DNA of 47,763 nt from contig DASRFK010000176.1 in NCBI GenBank assembly GCA_035651635.1, forward strand, positions 1 to 47,763, read 5' to 3'. This document shows, piece after piece, positions 16,025 through 25,008 of this stretch (positions are counted from its first letter, which is position 1; every line of letters starts with the position of its first letter). Position numbers and translations under genes: made by a program. Source of the DNA: JANXQE01 sp035651635 (GTDB taxonomy: Bacteria > Verrucomicrobiota > Verrucomicrobiia > Limisphaerales > UBA8199). Below the pieces are notes generated by a model. That model did not search any database. It was not told the DNA's origin and saw only the letters and a list, made by a program, of their open reading frames with translations.

Positions 16025-16462
16025 GCTTTTTTGTTTGCTCGCCAACCGGAATACCTGAAGTGAAAACCGGGTCTTACATTCCTGAGCAGCCGATTGGGCC
16101 TAATAATATTACCCCACTCAGTTTCGCCCCTGATTAAAGCAACCGTCGCCGAGGACAGTGCGCATTCAAGCGGATTGTCAGCTCAAGGCGCCTCGGATCA
16201 GCAAATTGCATTGGTGGTGTTCGGAGTTTCAGGCTCAAGTGTTCGAGCACGCACCAGCAAAGTCAGACGTTGAGCGGTATCGCAAGCCAGGCATCCCTCA
16301 CCTGTATTAAGTTGCGATTGAAGACCCAGGCTTGTCTGCTCAAAAAGGCGACAAGCAAGCTAAACGGCCGAGAGTTCAAAGCTCATTACGCGACATTCGT
16401 CTCTTCATGGTGATTGACAATCAGAAATCTTATCACAATCGTGAGCGGGATCTTAGCACTTT
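16025..16462. other. 438-base intergenic region, no gene seen
   Basis: This lies between the divergent degenerate P-loop gene (minus) and the unknown 133-residue gene (plus). A TTGACA hexamer near 16415 in the plus direction is followed about 17 bases later by only a weak -10, so a promoter is possible but unproven. An AT-rich AATAATATTA patch lies near 16100. None of the 22-bp palindromes from 10156-10212 recur here. Confidence 0.3.
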
Positions 16463-16864
16463 ATGAACGAAGAGACTTCTGATCTCGTCTCGGCACAGAT
16501 AAATCAGCTCAGAGTCGTGCGTCTGGACGAGTTTGATCCTACCGGCAAGCAAGTAAACGCCGCTTTAGTCTCAAATATGAAAATGTGGGTTAGATGCATG
16601 TGGCCAGATCTGAGAGCGATGAAGCGCGAGACGAGCCCGCCTTACAAAATGCGTCTGGGTAAATTTGAAATTACCCCACCATTCAAAGTGTACGAACTTC
16701 GTGGAAAAAGCATCGGGAACAAAAAAATATATGAAGATGCTCAGGAGGTTTTCATTGATGCTTGCGAGGCCACTGACGTCACCGAAGAGGCGCAGCTTGC
16801 TTTGAACTCCGCCGAGGCCTATTACGAGCGAAACAAAGCTTGGCCCGTGAACGACAATTTTTAA
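16463..16864 (+). CDS. Hypothetical protein
   Basis: A 133-residue soluble protein without recognised domain. It begins MNEETSDLVSAQINQLRVVR, has a tryptophan/methionine-rich centre (MKMWVRCMWPDLRAMKR), and a strand-rich stretch (PFKVYELRGKSIGNKKIYED) before an acidic helical end. The ATG follows a long intergenic region and may be the first gene of a plus-strand unit with the FRG and DUF413 genes, although 111 bases separate it from FRG. AT content here is higher than in the neighbouring conserved genes, consistent with acquired DNA. Confidence 0.55.
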   Translation: MNEETSDLVSAQINQLRVVRLDEFDPTGKQVNAALVSNMKMWVRCMWPDLRAMKRETSPPYKMRLGKFEITPPFKVYELRGKSIGNKKIYEDAQEVFIDACEATDVTEEAQLALNSAEAYYERNKAWPVNDNF

Positions 16865-16975
16865 GGCACGAGTGCGCTCGCTTCACGGGTTCTGCCAAGG
16901 CGGCCACCTTTGACATTTTGATTTAGTCATGACCACTATAGGACAGTTGTTCTTTCAACTGGATTCTATGCCTCT

Positions 16976-17794
16976 ATGCCTCGCAAATCATTTGAACACG
17001 GGATACTAACGCACGAGTGTAAAGACTGGATCGAACTTAATGAATTTATAACAAAGCGGCTAGATAGATCGCCCACGGTCTGGCGTGGACAGCGAGACGC
17101 AGCCTGGCTGCTTGAGCCGACTTTGGCACGGGTAATTCGACGATTACCACATAAAAAGAGTGCGGTGGGGGAGCACCTCTCTCGATTCATCTACGCCACA
17201 CGTGGACGTCGGGGGCCCTCTCCCCGGCAGATTCCCGAGGAGAACGCCAAAGAGTGGTGGGCTTTAGGGCAGCATCACGGTCTGGCTACTCCACTTCTTG
17301 ACTGGACCCACTCTCCATACGCCGCGGCCTTCTTTGCTTACTCAGAGGCTGTCGTTCCAAAGGGAGGCTTTAGAGCGGTCTATGGCCTTGTCGAGCGACC
17401 TGTCTCCGAAAAGTCTGACGAGCTTTATGAAACGTGGAAAGAGACGTATGATCAGTTTGTCGCGAGGAACGATGAGGATGCGATCGAGAAGCTCGGTGAG
17501 CCCGAGACCGTCACCTTCTTTCGACCGCTTACGGATGAGAATCAGCGTTTGGTAAATCAGAACGGGCTATTTACGTTTTCCCCGCTTGAAGCCGACATTG
17601 AAGCGTGGATCAAAAAACACTTTTCGGGCGAATCACGGTTCCCGAAGCTTTATAAACTTCTTTTACCCGATTCCGAACGACTCACTGCCCTGAAGTCCCT
17701 AAACCGTATGAATATTAATTATCTGTCTCTGTATCCCGATATTGCCGGGGCTTGCTTGCATTGCAATATGGCTCTCGAGATTGAGCACTACTGA
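16976..17794 (+). CDS. FRG domain-containing protein
   Basis: A 272-residue protein with an FRG domain (named after a conserved F/Y-R-G pattern), spanning most of the N-terminal half. Visible marks are TVWRGQRDAAWLLEPTLAR near residues 33-52, then the strongly conserved ALGQHHGLATPLLDWTHSPY and AAFFAY. FRG proteins have no proven activity, but the domain is frequent in phage-defence islands and next to toxin-like genes. It is followed within a few bases by the DUF413 gene. Its position between a putative mobile block and Wadjet supports a defence or conflict role by association only. Confidence 0.85.
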   Translation: MPRKSFEHGILTHECKDWIELNEFITKRLDRSPTVWRGQRDAAWLLEPTLARVIRRLPHKKSAVGEHLSRFIYATRGRRGPSPRQIPEENAKEWWALGQHHGLATPLLDWTHSPYAAAFFAYSEAVVPKGGFRAVYGLVERPVSEKSDELYETWKETYDQFVARNDEDAIEKLGEPETVTFFRPLTDENQRLVNQNGLFTFSPLEADIEAWIKKHFSGESRFPKLYKLLLPDSERLTALKSLNRMNINYLSLYPDIAGACLHCNMALEIEHY

Positions 17795-17802
17795 GTGTGA
17801 TT

Positions 17803-18165
17803 ATGGCGACTCGGGTACCCGATGATCATCGCGGCTATCTGATGCGGCAGGATTTCGTTCTGGATTGCGCCGCACCCAACTTCACGGCTGAAGATCGCAA
17901 GCTCCTTACGCGTTATGGCCACTGGCTTACGGCTCTTGTCGCTGGACATATCCGACCATTTACAACAGCCCAAGAGCACTTTCTGAAGGTTGCGAGCGGC
18001 GAAGCGCAGCCAACGAATGAGTTTGAACGAGCTTGGGTGAAATTAATCGAGCGGCGGAAATTCGAGACGGAAGCTCGGTCGGCCCCCCATTTTGAGATCA
18101 CAGACCCGGGGGAGGAGTGGTTTTCCAGAGAGGAAAGTTGGCGTAGCAAGAGTGGCCAACGATGA
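17803..18165 (+). CDS. DUF413 (MaoP-like) protein
   Basis: A 120-residue protein with the DUF413 layout: DFVLDCAAPNFTAEDRKLLTRYG, then WLTALVAGHIRPFTTAQEHFL and an FERAWVKLIERRKFE segment, each shown here in part. In E. coli the DUF413 protein MaoP takes part in chromosome macrodomain organisation; other copies are uncharacterised. The start could be GTG at 17797 or ATG at 17803. The gene begins nine bases after the FRG stop, so the pair is probably co-transcribed, an unusual partnership. It converges with the last Wadjet gene. Confidence 0.7.
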   Translation: MATRVPDDHRGYLMRQDFVLDCAAPNFTAEDRKLLTRYGHWLTALVAGHIRPFTTAQEHFLKVASGEAQPTNEFERAWVKLIERRKFETEARSAPHFEITDPGEEWFSREESWRSKSGQR

Positions 18166-18180
18166 TCAGGCAAAAGCGGT

Positions 18181-18198
18181 GGGTGGTCGGCTCCACCC
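18181..18198. terminator. Weak hairpin between convergent genes
   Basis: GGGTGG and CCACCC form a 6-bp stem with a 6-base loop between the DUF413 stop and the jetD stop. No T run follows on either strand, so this is only a possible bidirectional terminator. Confidence 0.3.
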
Positions 18199-18226
18199 GA
18201 TTCTGTCATTCCTATTGCGGGTGCCG

Positions 18227-19420
18227 TTACGGGTTTGCAGGGGGGTGGTGTTCTTGCTCGAAGGCCCCTTTGCGCCCGTAGGCGAGGAGCTCGCGAATTG
18301 CCTCGCATTCTGGAGCGAGCGACGGATCGGATGACAGGGTTTCGAGGAGGTGGATTTCTTCGGTAGTGAGGGATGGGCTCCTATCATCCGGGCGAAATTG
18401 CATGCCAGCAGACCGGAATGGGAGTTTGGTTTTTTTGCGTAGCTCGCGAAGAATGTCGAAGCCAGCCGGATCGGCGTCACCAAGGTGAACGAATTCGAGG
18501 TTTGGGTTGAGCTTCTTAAGGAGGACGACGGTGGCGCTGTTGGGATAGCTGGTATGGATATGCAAGTCATTCGGGTGTTGCAGGACGCGCTGGTGAAACG
18601 AGGTTTTGTTTTCGACGGTGACGCAGCAGTGGGCGTCGCATTCCAATTCTGAGCGTTCGATGTCGGATTCGGCCAAGCTGGCGCCGTCCCGCAAGCGCTG
18701 GATGTCGATTGTGTGGTCGTTGAATTTCAGGCGTAACGGGCCGGCAACAAGAACGTGTCGAGGTGTTTCCAATATTCCGAGCTGAGCAAGCGTGCGAATT
18801 CGACCACCGCTGGCATCGGCGAGCAGTTTTTCGAGCGTGGTTCGAAGTTTCTCAAGGGTTTTGGAGTCTCCGCAAATTTTGCAGCTTACGGCGCGAATGA
18901 AGTGGTCGCGGTCCCGCCAGTTCAGTAATCTGGTAACGAATTGGAGCAGTTCGCGTCCTTTGGCAAGTTCGGCGCGCTTAAACTCGCCCATCTTGTTCCA
19001 GTGAATGGCTGACCTGGAGCGAGCATTGCAAAAATCGTCCCAGGCAGAAGCGAATTCCGGAGGCACTTCCCATCCGCGAGCTTCGGCGAAAAGCCCGGAC
19101 CAGGTCTTTCTTACTTCTGTGGGGGACGGGCGGCCGAGATACACGTAAAAAGAGGCCTCGTTTACCGGCGAGAGTCGTACTTTGTAAATGTTCGCGCGAT
19201 CTCGCGTGTGGGCCGGCTCTAATTCAATCAATCCAATTTCAGCCACCTTCTGTAGTTCACGCATCGCGAGCTCGCGCGCGTCGCCCTCACTGCAATTCGC
19301 CTGCTCAAGCAACTGAGCTAGCTCGGGCTGGATGTCCAGCTTTCCCAGGCCGGTTTGACCTGCGTCGGACTTTTCGTAGCAACGGGCCAGGCACTCGATG
19401 ACCGGAGACGCGATCTTCAT
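18227..19420 (-). CDS. jetD: Wadjet system protein JetD
   Basis: JetD is the nuclease subunit of Wadjet, which linearises incoming circular plasmids once the SMC motor has extruded the loop. The 397-residue protein has a helical N-terminal half and a C-terminal Toprim-type (DUF2220) domain like that of topoisomerase VI A. The catalytic acids are visible: Glu270 in VTVENKTSFH and Asp315/Asp317 in HLGDADPAGFDI. The active site is intact. It is the last gene of a jetABCD operon, starting 3 bases after the jetC stop. Length and gene order fit the family. The C-terminus is short and unstructured. Confidence 0.93.
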   Translation of the reverse strand: MKIASPVIECLARCYEKSDAGQTGLGKLDIQPELAQLLEQANCSEGDARELAMRELQKVAEIGLIELEPAHTRDRANIYKVRLSPVNEASFYVYLGRPSPTEVRKTWSGLFAEARGWEVPPEFASAWDDFCNARSRSAIHWNKMGEFKRAELAKGRELLQFVTRLLNWRDRDHFIRAVSCKICGDSKTLEKLRTTLEKLLADASGGRIRTLAQLGILETPRHVLVAGPLRLKFNDHTIDIQRLRDGASLAESDIERSELECDAHCCVTVENKTSFHQRVLQHPNDLHIHTSYPNSATVVLLKKLNPNLEFVHLGDADPAGFDILRELRKKTKLPFRSAGMQFRPDDRSPSLTTEEIHLLETLSSDPSLAPECEAIRELLAYGRKGAFEQEHHPPANP

Positions 19421-19423
19421 GGG

Positions 19424-22400
19424 TTACCTGTGAACCAGTTTCAGCGCTTCTTCGGAGTCATGTGCAATGCAGACCGGGATGTTGCGGATTTCGAGCCGTT
19501 TGCCGTTGCGCCGTTCTTCTTTCGAAACCGCTATGAGCCAGTCGCAGTGCTCCAGCGCATATGGGATGTTCCCGGTGCTCATCGAGAGAATACCTTGGAG
19601 ATCGAAGGTCTTGAGGGCAGCAATGCAGTCCACAATGCGTTCGCCACTGAGTTTAGAGAACGCTTCGTCAATCGGGACCAGTCCAAGTGACGGTTCTTGC
19701 CGACGAGTGGTGTATCGCCGATACGCCCGAAGATAGCTGGCCAGAATGGCAACGAAGTAAGGGGATTGGTTTTCGCCGCCGCTGAACTTCGATGATTGGC
19801 GATCAACACTGGTCTTTCGGCCGTCCTCTTCGATGACATCCATATCGTAATCGTAATAGTGTCGGTAATCGAGGAGTCGCAACGCGGCAGCGCTGTCAGG
19901 TGCCTCGAGCAGGAGCTTGAGAAAGCTTTCAATCGCATCGCGGTAAACGGGCTCCAGTGAGGCAAACCAGAGGTCACCTTCTTTCGTCCAGCTCTTGGCC
20001 AGGAGGTCGTGATAAACCTTGAACTCCGGATTTTGCCAATAATGAAGGTGATAGTGGTCGTTGCCAATTGGTCGCTTTTTTAGCTCCAGATTTAAGACAT
20101 AGAGAAGGTCCTTTACCGACTGCAAGGCGGCAGTCAGTTTTTCAAGAACCTGGGTACGAAACAGGCCTTCCCAGTTCTTGCGTTCGCGCTCAGCCTTGAT
20201 TTTGTATTCGGTGATGTAGTCTCCGAGCTTGGCGAGTTGCTTTTCGTATTCCTCATTGGTTTCGGCCTCCGGTTGGAGGTCGTCGAACTTGGAATGAACG
20301 ACGGCTAGCTCGCGACGTTTGGCTTTCAGTCGCTCCCAAACGGCTGTAGCTCGGTTTTCCAGCCTGTGGAGGAGTTGATTAAACCGGGTGGCCGAGGCGT
20401 CTTTTGCTGGGAGGCCGCCGAGCATGCATTCGCGGAGGCGGTTGAGGCGGCCGGTCCAGAGGGAAACGTCCCGGGAATTGCGAATCTCGGTGAATTTACG
20501 CTCGAGCGCCTGGGCTTCATCGGTCTGTGTTTTGAGCTGGGCTTCAAGATTACGGAGTTGTAAGCGCTTCTCGCTTTGGAGCAGCCCACGCTGCTCTGTT
20601 TCCATTGCGGCCAGTGCGTTCTCGCGCGCGGATTGCTGCTGGGCAAGGTTGTCGAATTTAGCGCGATCAATGTGCTGCAGCTTTTCAATATTGTTCTCCA
20701 GGTCTAAACGAAGTCTGGGCAGTTCCTGGGCACGAGCCAGATCTTGATAAAGGTCCGGGGGCAACTCGAACTGGTCCCGACAAGCTTCGTTTATTGCCTT
20801 AATCGCGCGCTCGACTGGAACAAGTTGGCGTTCCTCGATATCCAGCGTGTCGCGCTGCTTCTCTTTCCAGGCAAGCTGTTGTTTCAGACCGTTTTCGCCG
20901 ACGAACGGATTGCCATCGTAGAATCGGCGGCGCTCCACAAACGCGCCCCGTGTCATGAAACCATCAGGAAGAATAGCGAACTCGTGCTCTCGCAGTTGTT
21001 CCCGCCGTTCAACACACATGAGGTCGCCAAAGAGATGGCTAATGAGCGCCTCGGCAACAGGGTGCGTGGGGCGCAGTTTTTCCGCCAGAGAGCCGGGCCG
21101 AATGGCTTTCTTTAGCTTCAAAGCCTTCTTAGGATTAATCAAGGATTCACGGCCTCCGTCCACGCCGAGATCTGATGGTTTGAGACTGTGGTAAATCTTC
21201 TCCGCCTGGTCGTAGTTCTGGGAATCGACGACAATGGCGAATTTTCGTGAGAACGCGATTTCCACCGCTGGACGCCAACGCTCGTCCGTCACCTCACAGA
21301 GGCGGCAGAGTGGTTTGGCAGCAAGTTCCGAGTCACGGGAGGGCAGATTGTGAATCAGGGCGTCGAGCAGCCGTGAGTGACCGCCGGGGAGCCTGCCCAA
21401 TTTGAGAGCGGCAATTTCTTCTCGAAGCTGACCGAGTTGCCGGCGGACCTCACCCAACCGATCCAACTGAACTTTGGCGCCGCGAGAAGCATCAGTGACT
21501 GCCGTCTGAGCCGTTCTGGCAAGGTTGCGGAGAGTGTCGGCGGCCTTGCCTGTTCCGCCAGATTCGACCTCTTGGATCCGGTGTTCGACTGCGGTGGCCG
21601 ATGAGGCGTCCGTATCCACGGGAAGAGCCCGTAGCTGTGTGAGCCATTGGCGAGCAATGCGAAGCCGGTTTGCCAATGCTTGTTCCACGGAGGTTCCAAT
21701 ACTGCTCAATTGGCTGATTTGACGAGAGAGCCTTTCGTTATTCGCCTTTAATTCGAGATATAGGGGGCCGCCTGGCGATTCACGGATTGCGCTTTTGATG
21801 CCATCAATTTGCCTCTGGGTTTCGGGGATTGCCTCATCGAGGTCTCGAAGGCGTTTCTCCTCCGCGGTGTTTGCCTCCCGCAATGAGTTGAGAATGTTCA
21901 AATCTTCAGCTAGGCGTTCGGACGTGTGTTCATGCCGAAGTTGCGCTTCGAGATAGCGGGCTAGAGCCGCATCGCGGCGAAGTTCACTGAGCCGATTAAA
22001 GGTGTTGTGGATGTCCTTTAACCTGTGGAACTGGTCATCGAGAGCCTTGAGATCGCGTTCATAAGCCTGAAATGTACGATAGCTGGCCGTGACGTCCGTG
22101 ACGTCCAGCTTTTCCGTAGGCAGGATGAAGAGCCGTGCGAACTCGTTGAAGCTGCGCAGAAATGTAAACGACATGGCAGTGGGCAGCAGCGAGCGCAGGA
22201 TGGCGCGATCAAAGTTCAGGTGACTGGGCTGGGCCATGTCGCGGAGATACGCCTCGAGCCCTTCGGTGTATAGGCGGCCTTTGCGAGCCTCGACTAGCGC
22301 TTTGAATGCAGTGTAATCGAGTGGACACTTTTGCTCGTTGAGGAAGTCGCTGCGCACTGTAGGGCCGGGGATCAAAAACGGGGTCACCTTGCCTTGGATT

Positions 22401-22771
22401 TCGGCTGCGCTCACGAACTCGATTCTGAGCCCCCACGTTTCGGCGCGTTTATCCCCTGGCCAGGTGAACTCCAACGCGACATAGGTGATGGTGGCCTGAC
22501 GCATGTAGAGGGGGACCCCTCCCTCCTCCTGTTTGGTGTCACCAAGGCAGTAGCCCTTTACGGTTCGTGCACCGCGGTCACCTGTTGCCGATTGATTAAA
22601 TCGGACGAGCCGTTGATCACCGACGAGGACGAGCTGGATGAGGTCCATGAGGGCCGATTTGCCGGAGCCGGTGACGCCGGCGAGCAATGCGTTTCCCTCC
22701 ATAGGCAGCGTGTCTTTGTAACCGTACCAATTTAGAGCATGGAGGCGTGTGAGGCGGATGGTACGGGTCAT
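19424..22771 (-). CDS. jetC: Wadjet SMC-like ATPase JetC
   Basis: The 1115-residue motor subunit of Wadjet, related to MukB/SbcC, which extrudes DNA loops. The N-terminal ATPase half carries Walker A GVTGSGKS at residues 32-39. The centre is long coiled coil with a hinge-like globular part (around KPLCRLCEVTDERWRPAVEI). The C-terminal half has the signature motif KFSGGENQSPYF and Walker B LGLVPIDEAFSKLSGER. All ATPase elements are present. Its ATG overlaps the jetB stop (22768-22771) as ATGA, so translation is coupled. Confidence 0.95.
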   Translation of the reverse strand: MTRTIRLTRLHALNWYGYKDTLPMEGNALLAGVTGSGKSALMDLIQLVLVGDQRLVRFNQSATGDRGARTVKGYCLGDTKQEEGGVPLYMRQATITYVALEFTWPGDKRAETWGLRIEFVSAAEIQGKVTPFLIPGPTVRSDFLNEQKCPLDYTAFKALVEARKGRLYTEGLEAYLRDMAQPSHLNFDRAILRSLLPTAMSFTFLRSFNEFARLFILPTEKLDVTDVTASYRTFQAYERDLKALDDQFHRLKDIHNTFNRLSELRRDAALARYLEAQLRHEHTSERLAEDLNILNSLREANTAEEKRLRDLDEAIPETQRQIDGIKSAIRESPGGPLYLELKANNERLSRQISQLSSIGTSVEQALANRLRIARQWLTQLRALPVDTDASSATAVEHRIQEVESGGTGKAADTLRNLARTAQTAVTDASRGAKVQLDRLGEVRRQLGQLREEIAALKLGRLPGGHSRLLDALIHNLPSRDSELAAKPLCRLCEVTDERWRPAVEIAFSRKFAIVVDSQNYDQAEKIYHSLKPSDLGVDGGRESLINPKKALKLKKAIRPGSLAEKLRPTHPVAEALISHLFGDLMCVERREQLREHEFAILPDGFMTRGAFVERRRFYDGNPFVGENGLKQQLAWKEKQRDTLDIEERQLVPVERAIKAINEACRDQFELPPDLYQDLARAQELPRLRLDLENNIEKLQHIDRAKFDNLAQQQSARENALAAMETEQRGLLQSEKRLQLRNLEAQLKTQTDEAQALERKFTEIRNSRDVSLWTGRLNRLRECMLGGLPAKDASATRFNQLLHRLENRATAVWERLKAKRRELAVVHSKFDDLQPEAETNEEYEKQLAKLGDYITEYKIKAERERKNWEGLFRTQVLEKLTAALQSVKDLLYVLNLELKKRPIGNDHYHLHYWQNPEFKVYHDLLAKSWTKEGDLWFASLEPVYRDAIESFLKLLLEAPDSAAALRLLDYRHYYDYDMDVIEEDGRKTSVDRQSSKFSGGENQSPYFVAILASYLRAYRRYTTRRQEPSLGLVPIDEAFSKLSGERIVDCIAALKTFDLQGILSMSTGNIPYALEHCDWLIAVSKEERRNGKRLEIRNIPVCIAHDSEEALKLVHR

Positions 22772-23430
22772 ACATCCTCCTTGCTCTCCTCGTCGTCCGC
22801 GTCTTCAGGCGGAGTAGCTTCCTTCGTACTCACCAGGTAGCGGGCTGCATTTCGATTCCAGTCGTCGAGGTTCTGGAATGGAATGATGCGCTTCAGCGTA
22901 GGCAGTATTTCAATAACGCTATCCTCGAACGGTTCGGTGGGGGTGAATCGTAGGAGGTTCTTGCGTTGTGCGAGCGACAGGATTTCTCGTTGGCGGGAGG
23001 GCCCCGGAAAATTCTTTCTCAGTGGTTCGAACTTAGTTTTGAGCAGATCGTTGAGCTGTTGCGCTGTGACGCGCACCGGTGGCGTTTCGCCACGATCGCG
23101 GATGGCCGTATCGAACTCATACCAAAGCGTCAGGAGAACGAGCGTCGCATCGAGCCTGAGATGTAGCAAAAATGCGTTGCTTTGGGGCACAGCTTGGACG
23201 GTACGCTCCGAGTGTTCCCAGTGCAGTTTGAGGTCTAAGAGCCCGGCAAGTTCTTCGACCCAATCGCGGTTTTGATGGCACCAGTGGTACAGCTCGGACT
23301 GCGAGGGTTCGAGCCCGAGAATGGAGCCGTGTGCCAGCAATCTCCGCAGAGCTTCGCCAAGGTGTTCACGGTCATTACCCTCCAGGCGAAGCAGCTTTGC
23401 AGAGGCTGGCGAGTTGGATATAGGGGTCAT
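22768..23430 (-). CDS. jetB: Wadjet kleisin-associated protein JetB (DUF4194)
   Basis: A 220-residue protein in the jetB position, matching the DUF4194 (MukE-like, winged-helix) pattern: LRRLLAHGSILGLEPSQSEL near the N-terminus, LDATLVLLTLWYEFDTAIRD in the middle, and FEDSVIEILPTLKRIIPFQN near the end. It bridges the kleisin JetA and the ATPase JetC. The C-terminus is very acidic (EDADDEESKEDV). It overlaps jetA upstream and jetC downstream by four bases each. Confidence 0.92.
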   Translation of the reverse strand: MTPISNSPASAKLLRLEGNDREHLGEALRRLLAHGSILGLEPSQSELYHWCHQNRDWVEELAGLLDLKLHWEHSERTVQAVPQSNAFLLHLRLDATLVLLTLWYEFDTAIRDRGETPPVRVTAQQLNDLLKTKFEPLRKNFPGPSRQREILSLAQRKNLLRFTPTEPFEDSVIEILPTLKRIIPFQNLDDWNRNAARYLVSTKEATPPEDADDEESKEDV

Positions 23431-24866
23431 TTCTTGATCAGGGTAAACCTTTCAATGCGGTAATTGAGCTTGCGGTCGAGTTGACCCGCATCTGCATCGC
23501 TGTCGCGGCGCGGCACTTCAATACGGAAGCGCGCGTCGGAGGCCGCTGAGTGAAGCAAACATGCGAGCAGATCTGCGACGTCTTCGTCATTATGGACATG
23601 GTCCCTCAGTATAGCAGGCGATTCGATACGCGTTCCGCATCCACCCGGGAGAGTTTCGACGAAACGATTGGCACGGCTGACAGTGAGGGAATCGCGGAGG
23701 GTCCCGCCAAGTTGCACGAGGGCGCGGTCATGAGCTGCGGGATCGGGGTCCTCAAGAGGCTCTATCTCACCGACGGCATGGCGAAGCCTGGGAGCGTAGA
23801 GGGATTCCAAACCGCCGAACAATCGTGCGTCGTGAAGCAGCAGAACAGGAAAGACAATTCCGAGATTGTCAATATCGATGAGTCGGCTTCCGGCGAAATG
23901 GCGGTTCAGAATTTCGAAAAAATCCTGCACACGGGCGCGATTCTCGCTTGTGGTCTCTTGAAGGTATTGAAAGCGGGCCTGTGAGCGGCGGGCAAACTCC
24001 GCGGTGCGGCGATCGATTGCATCGGCAAGTGGCTCGACCTGGTACAAAAGCTCTTCAAGTTCATTCAGCCGGAGGCGGACCTTGGCCATGGCGCCTTCGG
24101 GCGTTAACTCGGGTCCGCGATGCATGACCTCGGTTTGCATGCTGGTCAGCAGATCGGGTTTCGAGTTCAGGTTTTCTATTGAGCTCCTGGCCTCAGCGAG
24201 TTTGGACGGAAGGCGAGCGCGGACTAATTGCGCGTAGCAGTTGCGCCCGATGCGCTCGGCGAAGCGGTCGAAGACCAAGGAAAGATTTTCTGCGAGAGTC
24301 GCTGCTGCGAGTTGCTGCTTAGTGTGTCTTTCGATTGATTTCTGCATGGCCCGCAGCTCGACGAGGCCCGATTGAATGCTGGCGATGGAGGACTCAATCT
24401 GTGCCCATGGTTCCTCCCCCAGGGCATCTGAGTTAGCGAGCGTAGTACAGGCGTTAACGAGTTTGTCAGAGAAAACAGCGGCATCAGGAAAGGCGATTTT
24501 TCGAATAGCCTGCATGATCAAGACGCCGTTCGGATCGAAGAGCACGAGTTTCTGCCAATCCGAGCGCTCTTCCTCCTGCAGCCATCCAGAGGCACCTAAA
24601 GTGTCAACGACCGCGCGTGCCTTATCGCGTAGGGTGGTTGCTTTGGCGACTGGATCGTCCTCCTGCCCAGTCAAATCGCTGTGCAGTTCGACGGCTTGTT
24701 CGACCAGGGCTAGCGCGTCTTCGCGGTCCAGGCCTTGGTTGCGCTTGGAGGATTCCCGTTCGAGTGCGTCCAAAGCGTCAACGTAGAGGCGAGCCAACGG
24801 ACCGCTCAGGACCCGGAAAAATTCGGGTTGAACTTCGCGAAAAAGTTGAGCCGCCAACTCATTCAT
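23427..24866 (-). CDS. jetA: Wadjet kleisin JetA
   Basis: The 479-residue MukF/kleisin-like subunit of Wadjet. It begins LFREVQPEFFRVLSGPLARLY followed by VDALDALERE, which resembles the JetA family with an FFRPL-type start (DUF5716) more than the DUF3375 type, so the subtype may be II or III rather than I; this is from memory of the families. The middle is helical with coiled-coil tendency, and the C-terminal part looks like a winged helix. The ATG at 24866 was chosen over a TTG two codons earlier. First gene of the jet operon, 142 bases after the helicase gene. Confidence 0.88.
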   Translation of the reverse strand: MNELAAQLFREVQPEFFRVLSGPLARLYVDALDALERESSKRNQGLDREDALALVEQAVELHSDLTGQEDDPVAKATTLRDKARAVVDTLGASGWLQEEERSDWQKLVLFDPNGVLIMQAIRKIAFPDAAVFSDKLVNACTTLANSDALGEEPWAQIESSIASIQSGLVELRAMQKSIERHTKQQLAAATLAENLSLVFDRFAERIGRNCYAQLVRARLPSKLAEARSSIENLNSKPDLLTSMQTEVMHRGPELTPEGAMAKVRLRLNELEELLYQVEPLADAIDRRTAEFARRSQARFQYLQETTSENRARVQDFFEILNRHFAGSRLIDIDNLGIVFPVLLLHDARLFGGLESLYAPRLRHAVGEIEPLEDPDPAAHDRALVQLGGTLRDSLTVSRANRFVETLPGGCGTRIESPAILRDHVHNDEDVADLLACLLHSAASDARFRIEVPRRDSDADAGQLDRKLNYRIERFTLIKK

Positions 24867-25008
24867 GGCCAAACATTAAGAAAGTACGCCACACAAATAC
24901 AGCCTTTGTAGGGGATTCAACTGCCGAGGGCGGCTGAGTGGTGGTCGCATCTCGGATCTCCAGGAACATCTAGGCGAAGCGTTCGGAGAAGTGTCAGCAC
25001 TCATTGCG

